Positions 26,420 to 36,403 of a DNA stretch of 64,000 bases are shown one piece after another; position 1 is the first letter of the stretch, and each line of letters opens with the position of its first letter. The position numbers and the translations under genes are program-made. The DNA comes from Bacillota bacterium. GTDB lineage: Bacteria > Bacillota > Clostridia > Tissierellales > MES13. The notes below the pieces were generated by a model that was not told the DNA's origin, did not search any database, and saw only the letters and a list, made by a program, of their open reading frames with translations. Where the stretch lies: contig VENA01000002.1 of the NCBI GenBank assembly GCA_009711785.1, positions 49,941 to 113,940 of the forward strand, given 5' to 3'.

Positions 26420-27631
26420 ATGGATTATACAAATAAATTAAGAAAAAATGTAAATAAAAATTATATATTTTATTTTTTAAAGACTTTAGACTTAACCCAG
26501 GGTATATGGATGCTTTATTTAGCCATGAAGGGGATGAGTTTAGTACAATTAGGACTTTTAGAGGGAGTATTTCATGTAACAAGTTTTTTAATGGAGGTAC
26601 CTACGGGTGCAATTGCAGATATTTATGGAAGAAAAACAAGTAGAATATTAGGAAGATTTTGTTCAGTAATAAGTGTATGTATATTATTATTATCAAATGA
26701 TTTTTATTTATTTGCTTTATCCTTTGTTTTTACAGCAATTTCTTTTAATTTAGAATCAGGAGCAGGTGAGGCGTTAGTTTATGATTCTTTAAAAGAAATA
26801 AAAGAAGAAGAAAAGTATATGAAAATTACAGGTAGGCAGGAAGTATTTTATCAAATTGCTAAAGTAATAGCTTTTATTTTAGGTGGATATTTAGCAACAA
26901 GAAGTTATAAGTTAGCATTTGTAATTACAATAACAATAGGTATAATTACAATTATACAAGCATTTTCCTTTACAGAACCTAAAATAGGAAAAAACGAAAG
27001 GGTAGTAAAAAATCCTTTTAAGGTTATAAAAAAACAAGTAACAGAAGGAATAAATGTTATTAAAAATAATAAAAAGGTAGGTTTTTTCATAATTTTTTCA
27101 GAACTTTTATCTACTTTAGTTATGACTGTATTTTATTATCATCAAAACTTTTTAAAGGGAAATGGATTTAATGAAGCACAGATAGGTATTGTTTATGCAG
27201 CTTCTGCTTTATTGACTGCTATACTTGCTAGTCAAGTTTATAAAATAGAAAGAAAAATTAAAGAAAAAGGTATTTTATTAATAGTACCAATTATTACAGT
27301 TACTTGTTTATGGGGTCTTTCCTTTAGTAATTATCAATATATATTTTTTATTTTAATGATGGGAACAGAAGGAATAATATTTGTAGCTATTAATGATTAT
27401 TTAAACAAATTAATACCAAGTTATAATAGGGCTACAGTACTTTCATTTTCTAGTATGGTATTTAGTTTATTTATGATTGTATTATTTCCTATTATAGGGA
27501 AAATTGGAGACTTATACTCATTAGATATAAGTTTTATATTTCTAGCCATAGTAGGATCAATTTTAGTTATTATAAATACTTTTTATGTTTTAAAAATGAC
27601 TAAAAAAGAAACTTTAAAACAAGAAAGCTAA
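26420..27631 (+). CDS. MFS transporter
   Basis: 403-residue permease with about 12 helices. The MFS motif A region is recognisable in GAIADIYGRKTSRILGR after the second helix, with short inter-domain loop near residue 200. Resembles uncharacterised clostridial MFS transporters of the multidrug class (for instance those with TSFLMEVPTGAIAD). GGAG at 26409-26412 supports the ATG. Control by the upstream terminator and smORF is possible. Substrate unknown. Confidence 0.9.
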   Translation: MDYTNKLRKNVNKNYIFYFLKTLDLTQGIWMLYLAMKGMSLVQLGLLEGVFHVTSFLMEVPTGAIADIYGRKTSRILGRFCSVISVCILLLSNDFYLFALSFVFTAISFNLESGAGEALVYDSLKEIKEEEKYMKITGRQEVFYQIAKVIAFILGGYLATRSYKLAFVITITIGIITIIQAFSFTEPKIGKNERVVKNPFKVIKKQVTEGINVIKNNKKVGFFIIFSELLSTLVMTVFYYHQNFLKGNGFNEAQIGIVYAASALLTAILASQVYKIERKIKEKGILLIVPIITVTCLWGLSFSNYQYIFFILMMGTEGIIFVAINDYLNKLIPSYNRATVLSFSSMVFSLFMIVLFPIIGKIGDLYSLDISFIFLAIVGSILVIINTFYVLKMTKKETLKQES

Positions 27632-27645
27632 AAAATTAAAATTTT

Positions 27646-27677
27646 AAGGAAAGTTGGTTTTATAGCTAGCTTTCCTT
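27646..27677 (+). terminator. Hairpin after MFS gene
   Basis: AAGGAAAG (27646-27653) with CTTTCCTT (27670-27677); only a weak T-rich tail. Confidence 0.55.
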
Positions 27678-27767
27678 ATCTATTTATATAATATTTAATT
27701 ATTTATTACCTAATGGTACTTGTTGAAATAAAATTTATTCTATATAATTAGCACTAGCGCAAAAAAT

Positions 27768-27794
27768 AATTTAGTTAGGACGGCGGAACTAAGT
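27768..27794 (+). other. hairpin with GC-rich loop upstream of nrdD
   Basis: TTAGTT (27771-27776) and AACTAA (27787-27792) close a loop AGGACGGCGG, the only GC-rich block in the leader. I could match it neither to a known riboswitch nor to an NrdR box. The remaining leader (27678-27910) shows nothing else. Confidence 0.3.
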
Positions 27795-27925
27795 TTATGA
27801 AAAATGATGAAAAAGGCCTCTAATTTTGAATAAATGTAATTTTTTAACTTTACACTAAGGGTGATATAATATACAATATATACATGACTTTAAAGAGGTA
27901 ACCACTATATAAAGGGGTGTGCGAT

Positions 27926-30040
27926 TTGATAAGTAGAGTTCAGAAAAGAAACGGAGATATAGTTGATTTTGATTTAACAAAGGTAGAAGAAGCAATTTTT
28001 GCAGCAGCGAAAGCAGTAGGTGGAGATAATATAAAAGAAGCAAAAAGACTTGCAAAAATGGCTGGAAGTATAGTAGAAGAAGCTTTTGGAGTAGGAATAC
28101 CTAGTGTTGAAGATGTACAAGATATAGTAGAAAAGGTATTAATAGAAGAAGGACATGCTAAAACAGCAAAAGCATATATACTATATAGAAGTAAACATGA
28201 AGAATTAAGGGAAGTTAATAACTTATTTATGGATGCTGAAAGTATGATAGATGAATATGTATCCTTAGAAGACTGGAGAATAAATGAAAATTCCAATATG
28301 GGATTTAGTTTACAAGGACTTAATAATCATATAGTTGAGTCTATAACTAAGAAATATTGGTTAAATAAGGTATATACAAAAAAGGTTAGAGAATCCCATA
28401 GAAATGGAGACTTACATATACATGACTTAGGATTATTAGCTCCTTATTGTTGTGGCTGGGATCTAGAAGCGTTATTATTAAAAGGTTTTAAAGGAGCTAT
28501 AGGTAAAATTGAATCAGCACCTCCAAAACACTTACAATCCTTTTTAGGACAGATAGTAAACTGGTTATATACTTTACAAGGGGAATCAGCCGGAGCTCAA
28601 GCGGTAAGTTCTTTAGACACATATGCAGCACCTTTTATTCATTATGATAATTTGTCTTATGAAGATGTAAAAAAAGTAATGCAAATGTTTATTTTTAATT
28701 TAAATATACCGACAAGGGTAGGTTTTCAGACTCCATTTACTAATATAACATTAGATATTACACCCCATCCAATGGTTAAAAATATGGAAGTTATTATAGG
28801 TGGAGAAAGAATGGATAAAACATATGGAGAATTCCAAAAGGAAATGGATATGTTTAATAAAGCTTATTGTGAAGTAATGATGGAAGGAGACGGAGCAGGT
28901 AGAAGCTTTAGTTTCCCTATACCAACAATAAATATAACTAAAGATTTTCCATGGGATTCAGAAGTTTCAAATTATATTATGGAAATGACTAAAAAGTTTG
29001 GTACTCCTTACTTTGCTAATTTTGTTAACAGTGATTTAGATCCTGAAGATGTAAGAAGTATGTGTTGTAGATTACGTCTTGATAATCGTGAACTTAGAAA
29101 AAGAGGTGGCGGATTATTTGGAGCTAATCCATTAACAGGATCAATAAATGTTGTTACTTTAAATATGGCAAGGCTTGGATATGTATCTAAAAATATAGAA
29201 GAATTTAAGACAAAGGTTAGAGAATTAATGGAAGTAGCAAAAGAAATTTGTGAATCTAAAAGAATAGTATTAGAAAAGTATATGGAAGCAGGACTTTATC
29301 CTTATTCTAAATTCTATTTACAAGGTGTAAAGGATGCACAGGGAGAGTATTTTAAAAATCACTTTAGCACTATAGGATTAAATGGTATGAATGAAGCTTG
29401 TTTAAATCTATTTGGAGAAGATATAACAACTGAAGAAGGTCAGGAATTTTCAATAGAGATAATGGAATTTATGAATAGAGTAATACAAATATTCCAAGAG
29501 GAAACAGGAAGCTTATGGAATCTTGAAGCATCCCCTGCTGAGGGTGCAGCTTATAGGTTTGCAAGAATGGATAAAAGAATGTATCCAAATATTATAACCC
29601 AAGGTGATGAAGAGCCTTATTATACAAATTCAACTCAATTACCAGTAGGTCATACTAAGGATATATTTGAAGCTATAGAACTTCAAGAATCTTTACAAAG
29701 CCTTTATACAGGAGGAACTGTATTCCATGGATTTATAGGAGAAGAAATAGATAGTTTAGAGACTGTAAAACTTCTGCTTAAAAGGGGTATGGAAAATAGT
29801 AGGATTCCTTATATAACAATTACACCAACATATAGTATATGTCCTGAACATGGTTATATTAAAGGAGAACAATTTAGATGTCCAGAATGTGAAAAACCTA
29901 CTGAGGTTTGGACAAGGGTTGTAGGATTTCATAGACCTGTTCAGTCATGGAATAATGGTAAAAGAGAGGAATATAAAGATAGATTAGAATTTGAAGCTGA
30001 ATCTAGTTTAAGGGATAAAGATATACAAAAGGCAATATAA
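27926..30040 (+). CDS. nrdD: anaerobic ribonucleoside-triphosphate reductase
   Basis: Class III reductase making dNTPs without oxygen, about 704 residues. An ATP-cone (about 1-95, VQKRNGDIVDFDLTKVEEAI) controls activity. The barrel contains the substrate-site Cys residues (for instance SMCCRLRLD). Near the end, a zinc site CPEHGYIKGEQFRCPEC precedes the glycyl-radical Gly in RVVGFHRP, 37 residues from the C-terminus. A GTG at 27917 is also in frame, but AAAGGGGTG at 27911-27919 fits the TTG at 27926. nrdG follows 57 bases downstream. Confidence 0.96.
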   Translation: MISRVQKRNGDIVDFDLTKVEEAIFAAAKAVGGDNIKEAKRLAKMAGSIVEEAFGVGIPSVEDVQDIVEKVLIEEGHAKTAKAYILYRSKHEELREVNNLFMDAESMIDEYVSLEDWRINENSNMGFSLQGLNNHIVESITKKYWLNKVYTKKVRESHRNGDLHIHDLGLLAPYCCGWDLEALLLKGFKGAIGKIESAPPKHLQSFLGQIVNWLYTLQGESAGAQAVSSLDTYAAPFIHYDNLSYEDVKKVMQMFIFNLNIPTRVGFQTPFTNITLDITPHPMVKNMEVIIGGERMDKTYGEFQKEMDMFNKAYCEVMMEGDGAGRSFSFPIPTINITKDFPWDSEVSNYIMEMTKKFGTPYFANFVNSDLDPEDVRSMCCRLRLDNRELRKRGGGLFGANPLTGSINVVTLNMARLGYVSKNIEEFKTKVRELMEVAKEICESKRIVLEKYMEAGLYPYSKFYLQGVKDAQGEYFKNHFSTIGLNGMNEACLNLFGEDITTEEGQEFSIEIMEFMNRVIQIFQEETGSLWNLEASPAEGAAYRFARMDKRMYPNIITQGDEEPYYTNSTQLPVGHTKDIFEAIELQESLQSLYTGGTVFHGFIGEEIDSLETVKLLLKRGMENSRIPYITITPTYSICPEHGYIKGEQFRCPECEKPTEVWTRVVGFHRPVQSWNNGKREEYKDRLEFEAESSLRDKDIQKAI

Positions 30041-30047
30041 AAGTTTA

Positions 30048-30072
30048 GGTACAGGGGGCCCTGTACCTTTAG
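30048..30072 (+). terminator. strong hairpin between nrdD and nrdG
   Basis: GGTACAGG with CCTGTACC (30048-30067), very stable, then only TTTAG. It may attenuate nrdG or protect the nrdD transcript end. Confidence 0.6.
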
Positions 30073-30097
30073 TTTTAATATAGTAGGAGGTAATATT

Positions 30098-30784
30098 ATG
30101 TATTTTAATGGACATGAGAAAACATCTTTTATTGATTATCCAGATAAAATTTCAACAGTACTATTTACAGCTGGTTGTAACTTTAAATGTCCATATTGTC
30201 ATAATTCAGAACTCCTTTATGATAATGGGTATAAAATAAAGGAAGAAGAAATATTAAAATTTTTAGAAAAACGAAAAAAATTTATTGATGGAGTATGTTT
30301 ATCAGGAGGGGAAGTAACATTACAGAAAGATATATATGATTTTTTAATTAAGGTAAAAAGATTTGATTATTTAACTAAATTAGATACTAATGGAACTAAC
30401 CCTAAACTTATAAAAAAGCTTTTAGATAATAATCTATTAGATTATATAGCAATGGATATAAAAGCTCCATTTAATAAATATAAAAAAATAGTTAATACAG
30501 ATGTTGATATTGAAAATATAAAAGAAAGCATTGAGATTATAAAAAATTCAAATATAGATTATGAATTTAGGACTACTATATGTAAAGAATTAATAACGAA
30601 AGAAGATATTTTAAACATATCTACATTTTTAAAAGGTAGTAAGAGTTATACAATACAAAATTTTAAAGATGGTGATGGAGTATTAGAGGGAAAGGGTAAA
30701 TTTACCCCTTATAAAAGAAAAGAATTAGAGGAAATAAAAGAGAAAATAAAAAATAATTTTGATAATTTTAAGTTAAGATATTAA
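30098..30784 (+). CDS. nrdG: radical SAM activase of class III RNR
   Basis: 228-residue radical SAM enzyme that installs the glycyl radical on NrdD. The cluster motif is CNFKCPYC at about residues 27-34, followed by VCLSGGE, the SAM-binding glycine segment. The N-terminus GHEKTSFIDYPDKIS is typical of the anaerobic RNR activase branch. It follows nrdD, separated by a hairpin, so its level may be lower. AGGAGG at 30084-30089 supports the ATG. Longer than E. coli NrdG (154), as usual in Clostridia. Confidence 0.93.
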   Translation: MYFNGHEKTSFIDYPDKISTVLFTAGCNFKCPYCHNSELLYDNGYKIKEEEILKFLEKRKKFIDGVCLSGGEVTLQKDIYDFLIKVKRFDYLTKLDTNGTNPKLIKKLLDNNLLDYIAMDIKAPFNKYKKIVNTDVDIENIKESIEIIKNSNIDYEFRTTICKELITKEDILNISTFLKGSKSYTIQNFKDGDGVLEGKGKFTPYKRKELEEIKEKIKNNFDNFKLRY

Positions 30785-30812
30785 AGGGAAGTTTTCCCTT
30801 TAATATTTTTTT
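30783..30812 (+). terminator. Rho-independent terminator after nrdG
   Basis: AAAGGGAA and TTCCCTTT stem, then a T-rich tail with T9. Confidence 0.85.
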
Positions 30813-30881
30813 TCAAAAACTTCAATTTAATAATCAAATTGTGTTACACTATAGAGTAGAGTCAAAATAAGAGGTGTTATT

Positions 30882-31817
30882 ATGGTTAGTTTAAATAAAT
30901 TAGACAAAAGGGATAATTATATAATTTTAGCAGATAATTTTTATAATGAAGAAAATAAAGAAAAGGCATTAAAGTTTTATCTAAAAGCTATGGAATTTGA
31001 TGTAAATGAAGAAAAATCAATTGAATTACTTTTTAAAATCTCTTTATTATATGATCAATTAGGACATAAAAAAGAGGCTATTAATTCTTATGAAAAAATA
31101 ATTGAACTTGATAAAAAGCAAGCAGGAGCCTATTATGGAATAGCTATAATATTAGATGATCTTAATGAAAAAGAAAAGGCGCTTAAATATTATTATAAAA
31201 CATTAGATATAGACTGTGAATACGATAGAGCTTACTTTTATATTGCAAATATTTATGATGAAAAAGGAGATAAACAAAGGGCTATTAAAAACTATAAAAA
31301 AGTGATAGAATTAACGCCTAATGATTATATGGCCCATAATAATTTAGGAGCAATATACGAAGAAATAGGGGAGTATTATAAAGCATACAAAATGATAGAA
31401 AAAAGCATTGAATTAAATCCTACTTATTATAAAGCTTTATTTAATATGGGAGTTATAGAAAAACATTTAGGAAATTTAAAAAATGCTATTAAATTTTATG
31501 ATAAATCTATTAGAGAAAACAATAAATATCCATACACATATTTAAATAAATCAGTAATATATATAGAAGATAAATTACTTTATGATGCAATTAAAATCTT
31601 AACAGAAGGAATAAAAAATAATCCTGATGCTGGTTTTCTTTATTATAATAGAGGATGTTGTTATGCCAAATTAAATAATGAAAAAAAGGCTATTAATGAT
31701 TTAGAAGAAGCTATTAAAATATATCCAAAATTTGTTGATATAATAAAAAAAGATAAAGATTTAAAAGAATTATTAAATAATAATAAATTAAACCAGATAT
31801 TAAAATATAGCAAATAA
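30882..31817 (+). CDS. TPR repeat protein
   Basis: 311-residue soluble protein made of about eight tetratricopeptide repeats (for instance KKEAINSYEKIIELDKKQAG and NPTYYKALFNMGVIEKHLG, in the A-x-x-x-Y pattern). No signal peptide or catalytic domain is attached. It probably serves as a protein-binding scaffold. It is followed 24 bases later by a membrane-anchored M23 peptidase gene, so the two may be co-transcribed; a link to cell-wall work is inference. Confidence 0.9.
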   Translation: MVSLNKLDKRDNYIILADNFYNEENKEKALKFYLKAMEFDVNEEKSIELLFKISLLYDQLGHKKEAINSYEKIIELDKKQAGAYYGIAIILDDLNEKEKALKYYYKTLDIDCEYDRAYFYIANIYDEKGDKQRAIKNYKKVIELTPNDYMAHNNLGAIYEEIGEYYKAYKMIEKSIELNPTYYKALFNMGVIEKHLGNLKNAIKFYDKSIRENNKYPYTYLNKSVIYIEDKLLYDAIKILTEGIKNNPDAGFLYYNRGCCYAKLNNEKKAINDLEEAIKIYPKFVDIIKKDKDLKELLNNNKLNQILKYSK

Positions 31818-31841
31818 TGAACTAAGAGAGGAGTTTTAGTC

Positions 31842-33188
31842 ATGAGAGGATTCCTAGATAGGAAGAAATCGTTAATATTTACTCTTTTATCTATATTTAT
31901 GTTAATTTTAATTATAGGAATCTATTATTCATCTTTATCATATGAAATAACAGTAAATGATAAAATGATAGGTACAGTTAAAAATAAGGAAGATATAGAA
32001 AAATTAATTGGAGAAATACAAAATAAATTAGAAAATAAACATAATAAAGATATTTTATTAAAAAGACAGATATCATATAATAAAATATTAGCTACCCCAA
32101 GGGAAATAACAGGAATTAATAAAATAAAAGCTAAAATAGAAGAAAATATCCTACCTTTGACTAAGTCTTATTGTATTAGTATAAATGATAATGAGTTTGT
32201 ATATTTAAATAGTAAAGAGAAAGCTAATAAACTTTTAGGAAAGGTAAAAGACGAATATATAAAGGATGAAAAAGAAGAAATTAAATCAATAACATTTCTA
32301 GAAGATGTTAATATCGAGGAAAAAGTAACTAACATTAAAAATATATTAAGATTAGATGAAGCCTATACTTATATAACCCTTGGTACTAAAAATCCTAAAG
32401 AATATAATATTAAAAAGGGAGATTCTTTATCAAAAATATCTTTAAAGTACGGTATAAGTATTGATGAGATAAAAAGAGGAAATCCAGGGATTGAATTAGA
32501 TACGCTAAAAATTGGGGATAAATTAAACTTAACTAAAGCGATACCACTAATAAATTGTAAAATAGTAAAAGAAGTAAAATACCAAGAAGAAATAGCCTAT
32601 AAAGTTGAATATAAAAAAAGTAAGGATGTTTATAAAGGAGAAATAAAGACTGAAATTTCTGGAAAAAAAGGCGTAAAAAAAATAAAAGCTGAAAAAATTA
32701 TAATAAATAATACCTTAGTTAAAAGTAATGTATTAAATGAAGAGATTTTAGAACCTCCTAGGGATGAAATAAGATTAAAGGGAATTAAAGAAAGACCATT
32801 AACCATGGCATATGGGGATTTCAAAAGTCCTAGCGATGGTATATTGACTTCACGTTTTGGAAGAAGATGGGGAAAGAAACATGAAGGAATTGATATTGCA
32901 GGTGAAGTTGGAGCTATAATTAAAGCTGCTGATGGAGGAAAGGTTATTTTTTCTGGATGGAAATCAAGCTATGGAAAATTAGTGATTATTGACCATGAAA
33001 ATGGTTATAAGACATATTATGGTCATTGTAGTAAACTAAAAGTCAAAAAGGGAGAAAGAGTTTATAGAGGACAAATAATTGCTCTAATTGGAACCACAGG
33101 AAACGTTACAGGACCCCATGTTCATTTTGAAGTAAGAAAAAATGATGTACCAATCAATCCTGAAAAATTCATAAAAAAGGGTCATTAA
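31842..33188 (+). CDS. cell-wall peptidase with LysM, G5 and M23 domains
   Basis: 448-residue membrane-anchored endopeptidase. One N-terminal helix (about 13-30), a linker domain, LysM (about 188-232: YNIKKGDSLSKISLKYGIS), G5 (about 235-310), and a C-terminal M23/LytM domain with zinc ligands in HEGIDI (H...D) and GPHVHFE. The catalytic set HxxxD and HxH is intact, so it probably cuts peptidoglycan cross-bridges. GAGAGGAG at 31825-31832 supports the ATG. Similar proteins in Clostridia act in growth or sporulation. Confidence 0.93.
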   Translation: MRGFLDRKKSLIFTLLSIFMLILIIGIYYSSLSYEITVNDKMIGTVKNKEDIEKLIGEIQNKLENKHNKDILLKRQISYNKILATPREITGINKIKAKIEENILPLTKSYCISINDNEFVYLNSKEKANKLLGKVKDEYIKDEKEEIKSITFLEDVNIEEKVTNIKNILRLDEAYTYITLGTKNPKEYNIKKGDSLSKISLKYGISIDEIKRGNPGIELDTLKIGDKLNLTKAIPLINCKIVKEVKYQEEIAYKVEYKKSKDVYKGEIKTEISGKKGVKKIKAEKIIINNTLVKSNVLNEEILEPPRDEIRLKGIKERPLTMAYGDFKSPSDGILTSRFGRRWGKKHEGIDIAGEVGAIIKAADGGKVIFSGWKSSYGKLVIIDHENGYKTYYGHCSKLKVKKGERVYRGQIIALIGTTGNVTGPHVHFEVRKNDVPINPEKFIKKGH

Positions 33189-33225
33189 AAAAGTATATCT
33201 TAGACATAAAAATACTGATAAAAAG

Positions 33226-33259
33226 AAAGATGATTTCTATTATATAGAAATCATCTTTT
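33226..33259 (+). terminator. Rho-independent terminator
   Basis: AAAGATGATTTCTA and TAGAAATCATCTTT, 14-bp stem, T-rich end. Confidence 0.88.
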
Positions 33260-33321
33260 AAATTTTATTATAAAAGATCTCTCAAAAGGATTTTATTGGC
33301 CACTGATTTTTAATTAATTTT

Positions 33322-33747
33322 TTAAGAAAAATTATTATTTAACTTCTTTAAAAGCCTAAGAAGGTCATTTTGTTCTTCTTCTGAGAAGTTCTCATAAGCA
33401 GTATCTAATAAATTCTTAGATATTTTATTATATTTAGCTTCAATTTCTATTCCCTTATTGCTAAGAGTTATATATGTCAATCTTCTATCTTTTTGACACT
33501 TTTCTTTTTTGATATAGCCAAGTTTAACTAATTTATTTACCAAAGGAGTAACTGTTGATTTATCCCTACCTATTAAATTAGCAATTTCTTTCATAGTTAA
33601 CTTACCATTATTATATAAAACAGTAAGAATGTTTCCATGGGAAGGAATAAGGTCATTTAGGCCATTCTCTTCTAATTGGTTTTCAATATAATTAACCATC
33701 TTTTTTTTAGTTCTACTTAGAAAATAAAGAATATACTTTTCATGCAT
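33322..33747 (-). CDS. MarR family transcriptional regulator
   Basis: 141-residue winged-helix regulator. The recognition helix lies in MKEIANLIGRDKSTVTPLVNKL (spans about 50-72) and the wing in KKEKCQKDRRLTYITLSNKG. GAGG upstream of the ATG supports the start. A 17-base dyad in its leader (33770-33786) suggests autorepression. No obvious target gene is adjacent on the same strand. Confidence 0.92.
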   Translation of the reverse strand: MHEKYILYFLSRTKKKMVNYIENQLEENGLNDLIPSHGNILTVLYNNGKLTMKEIANLIGRDKSTVTPLVNKLVKLGYIKKEKCQKDRRLTYITLSNKGIEIEAKYNKISKNLLDTAYENFSEEEQNDLLRLLKKLNNNFS

Positions 33748-33769
33748 TGTTATAACCTCATTTCTATAA

Positions 33770-33786
33770 AATATACTATGTATATT
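33770..33786. promoter_or_regulatory. candidate MarR operator
   Basis: AATATAC, TAT, GTATATT, a perfect dyad 23 bases upstream of the MarR start. Confidence 0.5.
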
Positions 33787-33899
33787 ATATTTCTAAACTA
33801 TTATACATGTCAAATAAATTGACAGAAGTTTGTTGAAAAACTATATTTTAAATTATGTTTAAACTAATATTAAATGAGGTTTTAATTTTTTTAAAAAGT

Positions 33900-34577
33900 T
33901 TAGAAAAAACATTCTTCTAGTCCTTCTAAATCTTTAATTTTAAAAGTACTTTTATCAAAGTCAATTAAGTTTTCCTTTTTCATTTTTGCTAGTTCTCTAG
34001 ATAAAGAAGGTCTTTGTATATCGAGATAATCAGCCATTTCTTTCCGTGAAAAAGGAATAGTTATCATGGTGCTTTCTTGTTTTTTATATTCCTTAATAAG
34101 AAAATCTGAAATTTTTTGTCTTATTGTTTCTAATGAAAGCATTTTCACTTTACCATTTAGGTGCAGTAATTTATTAGACATATTAGACATAAAGTTTTCT
34201 AAAACCTTTGGATGGGTAGTTAAGAGATTTATAAAATTTTTCTTTTCTATAAACATTACCTTAGAATCCTTTATAGCTTTTATGGTTGCAGGATATTTAT
34301 TAGTTTTACTAAATAAGACTACTTCACCAAAAACATCCGGAGATTTAATCTGAACAAGAGTTAATATTTTTCCAGATGGGTAAATAGATTGTATATCTAA
34401 TATACCATCTAATAATAATCCGAGATTAGTACACTCATTTCCTTCTATAGCTACAATTTCATTTTTTTTATATTCATTTACAGTATAGTTTAACTTATCT
34501 AGAATTTCTTTTAATTCTTTATTATCAATATTTTTAAATAAAAAACTTTGATTTAAAATATTAATTATTTTATCCAT
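33900..34577 (-). CDS. Crp/Fnr family regulator, probable HcpR
   Basis: 225-residue regulator with an N-terminal cyclic-nucleotide-binding fold (about 10-130) and a C-terminal winged HTH (SRKEMADYLDIQRPSLSREL). The frame extends 14 codons further up, but that part runs across the shared operator and has no ribosome site; GGGGT before the Met at 34577 fits. No FNR-type Cys cluster is seen. It is divergent from hcp across a GTAAC-N4-GTTAC palindrome, the context of HcpR, the nitrosative-stress activator of hcp. Confidence 0.88.
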   Translation of the reverse strand: MDKIINILNQSFLFKNIDNKELKEILDKLNYTVNEYKKNEIVAIEGNECTNLGLLLDGILDIQSIYPSGKILTLVQIKSPDVFGEVVLFSKTNKYPATIKAIKDSKVMFIEKKNFINLLTTHPKVLENFMSNMSNKLLHLNGKVKMLSLETIRQKISDFLIKEYKKQESTMITIPFSRKEMADYLDIQRPSLSRELAKMKKENLIDFDKSTFKIKDLEGLEECFF

Positions 34578-34599
34578 AAAGTATACCCCATTTCTTTTT

Positions 34600-34613
34600 G
34601 TAACATATGTTAC
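34600..34613. promoter_or_regulatory. Crp/Fnr-type palindrome at the hcp promoter
   Basis: GTAACATATGTTAC, perfect 14-base palindrome. Its centre is 41.5 bases from the start predicted 7 bases after the -10 TATACT (34636-34641), the class II activator position. Confidence 0.8.
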
Positions 34614-34681
34614 ATACATTTATTTTTAATACTAATATACTTAAGTTGTAAAGTCAATAAAAACTTAAGGAGGTTTCAACT

Positions 34682-36337
34682 ATGGAAAATAATATGTTTT
34701 GTTATCAATGTCAAGAAGCAGCTAAAGGAAAGGGCTGTACAATAAAGGGGGTTTGTGGTAAATCAGATGATGTAGCTAATTTACAGGATCTATTAATATA
34801 TCTACTTAAAGGAATATCTGTATATACCACAGAAGCTAGAAAATTAGGTATTGAAAATGAAAAAATTAATAACTTTATTACAGAGAGTTTATTTGCAACT
34901 ATAACAAATGCAAATTTTGATAGGGATGTATTTGTTGAGAAAATAAAGAAGGCTTTAAAGTTACGTGATGAAATAAAAGAAGAATTAACTAATGCAGGTG
35001 GTAGTGTAGATATCAATCATGATTCTACTAAATGGTATTCAGATTCAGTAGAAGAAATGGAAAAAAAGGCAAAGGAAGTTGGAGTTTTAACAACTGATAA
35101 TGAAGATGTAAGATCTTTAAGAGAACTTATAACTTATGGAATTAAGGGTATGGCTGCTTACGCTGAACATGCTGAAAAATTAGGGTATGAAGAAAAGGAT
35201 ATATATAAGTTTATGCAGGAAGGTTTAGCTAAAACTTTAGATGATTCCCTATCAGTAGATGAATTAATAAAATTAGTAATGGATACAGGGAAACATGGTG
35301 TAGATGTAATGGCCCTATTAGATAAAGCTAATACCGAAAACTATGGTAATCCTGAGATGACAAAGGTTAATATAGGTGTTAGAAATAATCCAGCAATACT
35401 TATAAGTGGTCATGATTTAAAAGATATGGAAGAGTTATTAGAACAAACTAAAGATACAGGAGTAGATGTTTATACCCATAGTGAAATGTTACCTGCTAAT
35501 TACTATCCAAAGTTTAAGAAATATGAACATTTTGTTGGTAACTATGGTAACGCATGGTGGGCTCAAAAGGATGAATTTGAGAAATTTAATGGTCCAATAT
35601 TATTAACAACTAATTGTCTAGTACCACCTAAGGATTCTTATAAGGATAGATTATTTACAACAGGAGCAGTTGGTTTTGAGGGAGTAAAACATATACCAGA
35701 TAGATTAGAAGGAAAGCAAAAGGATTTTTGTGAAATAATCGAATTAGCTAAAAAATGTGAATCGCCAACTGAAATAGAAAAGGGAGAAATAGTTGGAGGT
35801 TTTGCCCATAATCAGGTTATAAAGTTAGCTGATAAAGTAGTTGATGCAGTTAAATCTGGAGATATAAAAAGATTCTTTGTAATGGCAGGTTGTGACGGAA
35901 GAATGAAAAGTAGAGATTATTATAAAGAATTTGCAAAAGAATTACCAAAGGATACAGTTATATTGACAGCAGGATGTGCAAAATATAGATATAACAAACT
36001 TGACTTAGGAGATATAGGTGGAATACCAAGAGTATTAGATGCAGGGCAATGTAATGATTCATACTCACTAGCAGTAATAGCTATGAAACTTAAAGAGGTA
36101 TTTGAATTAGAAGATATTAATGATTTACCTATTTCTTATAATATAGCTTGGTATGAACAAAAGGCTGTAATTGTATTATTAGCATTATTATATCTTGGTG
36201 TTAAAGATATTCACTTAGGTCCTACATTACCGGCTTTCCTTTCTGAGAATGTTATTAATGTGTTAATAGATAAGTTTGGAATAGGTGGTATAACTAACGT
36301 TTCAGATGATATAAAAATGTTTTTAGAAAATAAGTAA
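34682..36337 (+). CDS. hcp: hydroxylamine reductase / hybrid cluster protein
   Basis: 551-residue Hcp, an Fe-S enzyme that reduces hydroxylamine in vitro and acts on NO in vivo. The N-terminal cluster motif is C7-x2-C10-x8-C19-x5-C25. The hybrid cluster ligands fall in GHD (about 244), the E/C residues of [10 protein letters not shown], and [25 protein letters not shown] and [17 protein letters not shown] at 34668-34674 supports the ATG. Monocistronic, ending in a hairpin, and controlled by the divergent Crp/Fnr regulator. Confidence 0.97.
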   Translation: MENNMFCYQCQEAAKGKGCTIKGVCGKSDDVANLQDLLIYLLKGISVYTTEARKLGIENEKINNFITESLFATITNANFDRDVFVEKIKKALKLRDEIKEELTNAGGSVDINHDSTKWYSDSVEEMEKKAKEVGVLTTDNEDVRSLRELITYGIKGMAAYAEHAEKLGYEEKDIYKFMQEGLAKTLDDSLSVDELIKLVMDTGKHGVDVMALLDKANTENYGNPEMTKVNIGVRNNPAILISGHDLKDMEELLEQTKDTGVDVYTHSEMLPANYYPKFKKYEHFVGNYGNAWWAQKDEFEKFNGPILLTTNCLVPPKDSYKDRLFTTGAVGFEGVKHIPDRLEGKQKDFCEIIELAKKCESPTEIEKGEIVGGFAHNQVIKLADKVVDAVKSGDIKRFFVMAGCDGRMKSRDYYKEFAKELPKDTVILTAGCAKYRYNKLDLGDIGGIPRVLDAGQCNDSYSLAVIAMKLKEVFELEDINDLPISYNIAWYEQKAVIVLLALLYLGVKDIHLGPTLPAFLSENVINVLIDKFGIGGITNVSDDIKMFLENK

Positions 36338-36343
36338 GATATA

Positions 36344-36382
36344 AAAGGTATAATGGGGTTAATCCTCATTATACCTTTAAAA
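36344..36382 (+). terminator. Rho-independent terminator after hcp
   Basis: AAAGGTATAATG and CATTATACCTTT stem, loop GGGGTTAATCCT-type, weak T tail. Confidence 0.7.
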
Positions 36383-36403
36383 TATATTTAAGGGGATGGA
36401 TTT

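Noticed and set aside
27940..28296. 118-codon minus-strand frame opposite nrdD
   Set aside because: Low-complexity Ser/Ala translation antisense to the ATP-cone; a shadow.
33900..34619. Longer start of the Crp/Fnr gene at 34619
   Set aside because: It would place the hcp operator inside the coding region, and the internal ATG has the better ribosome site.
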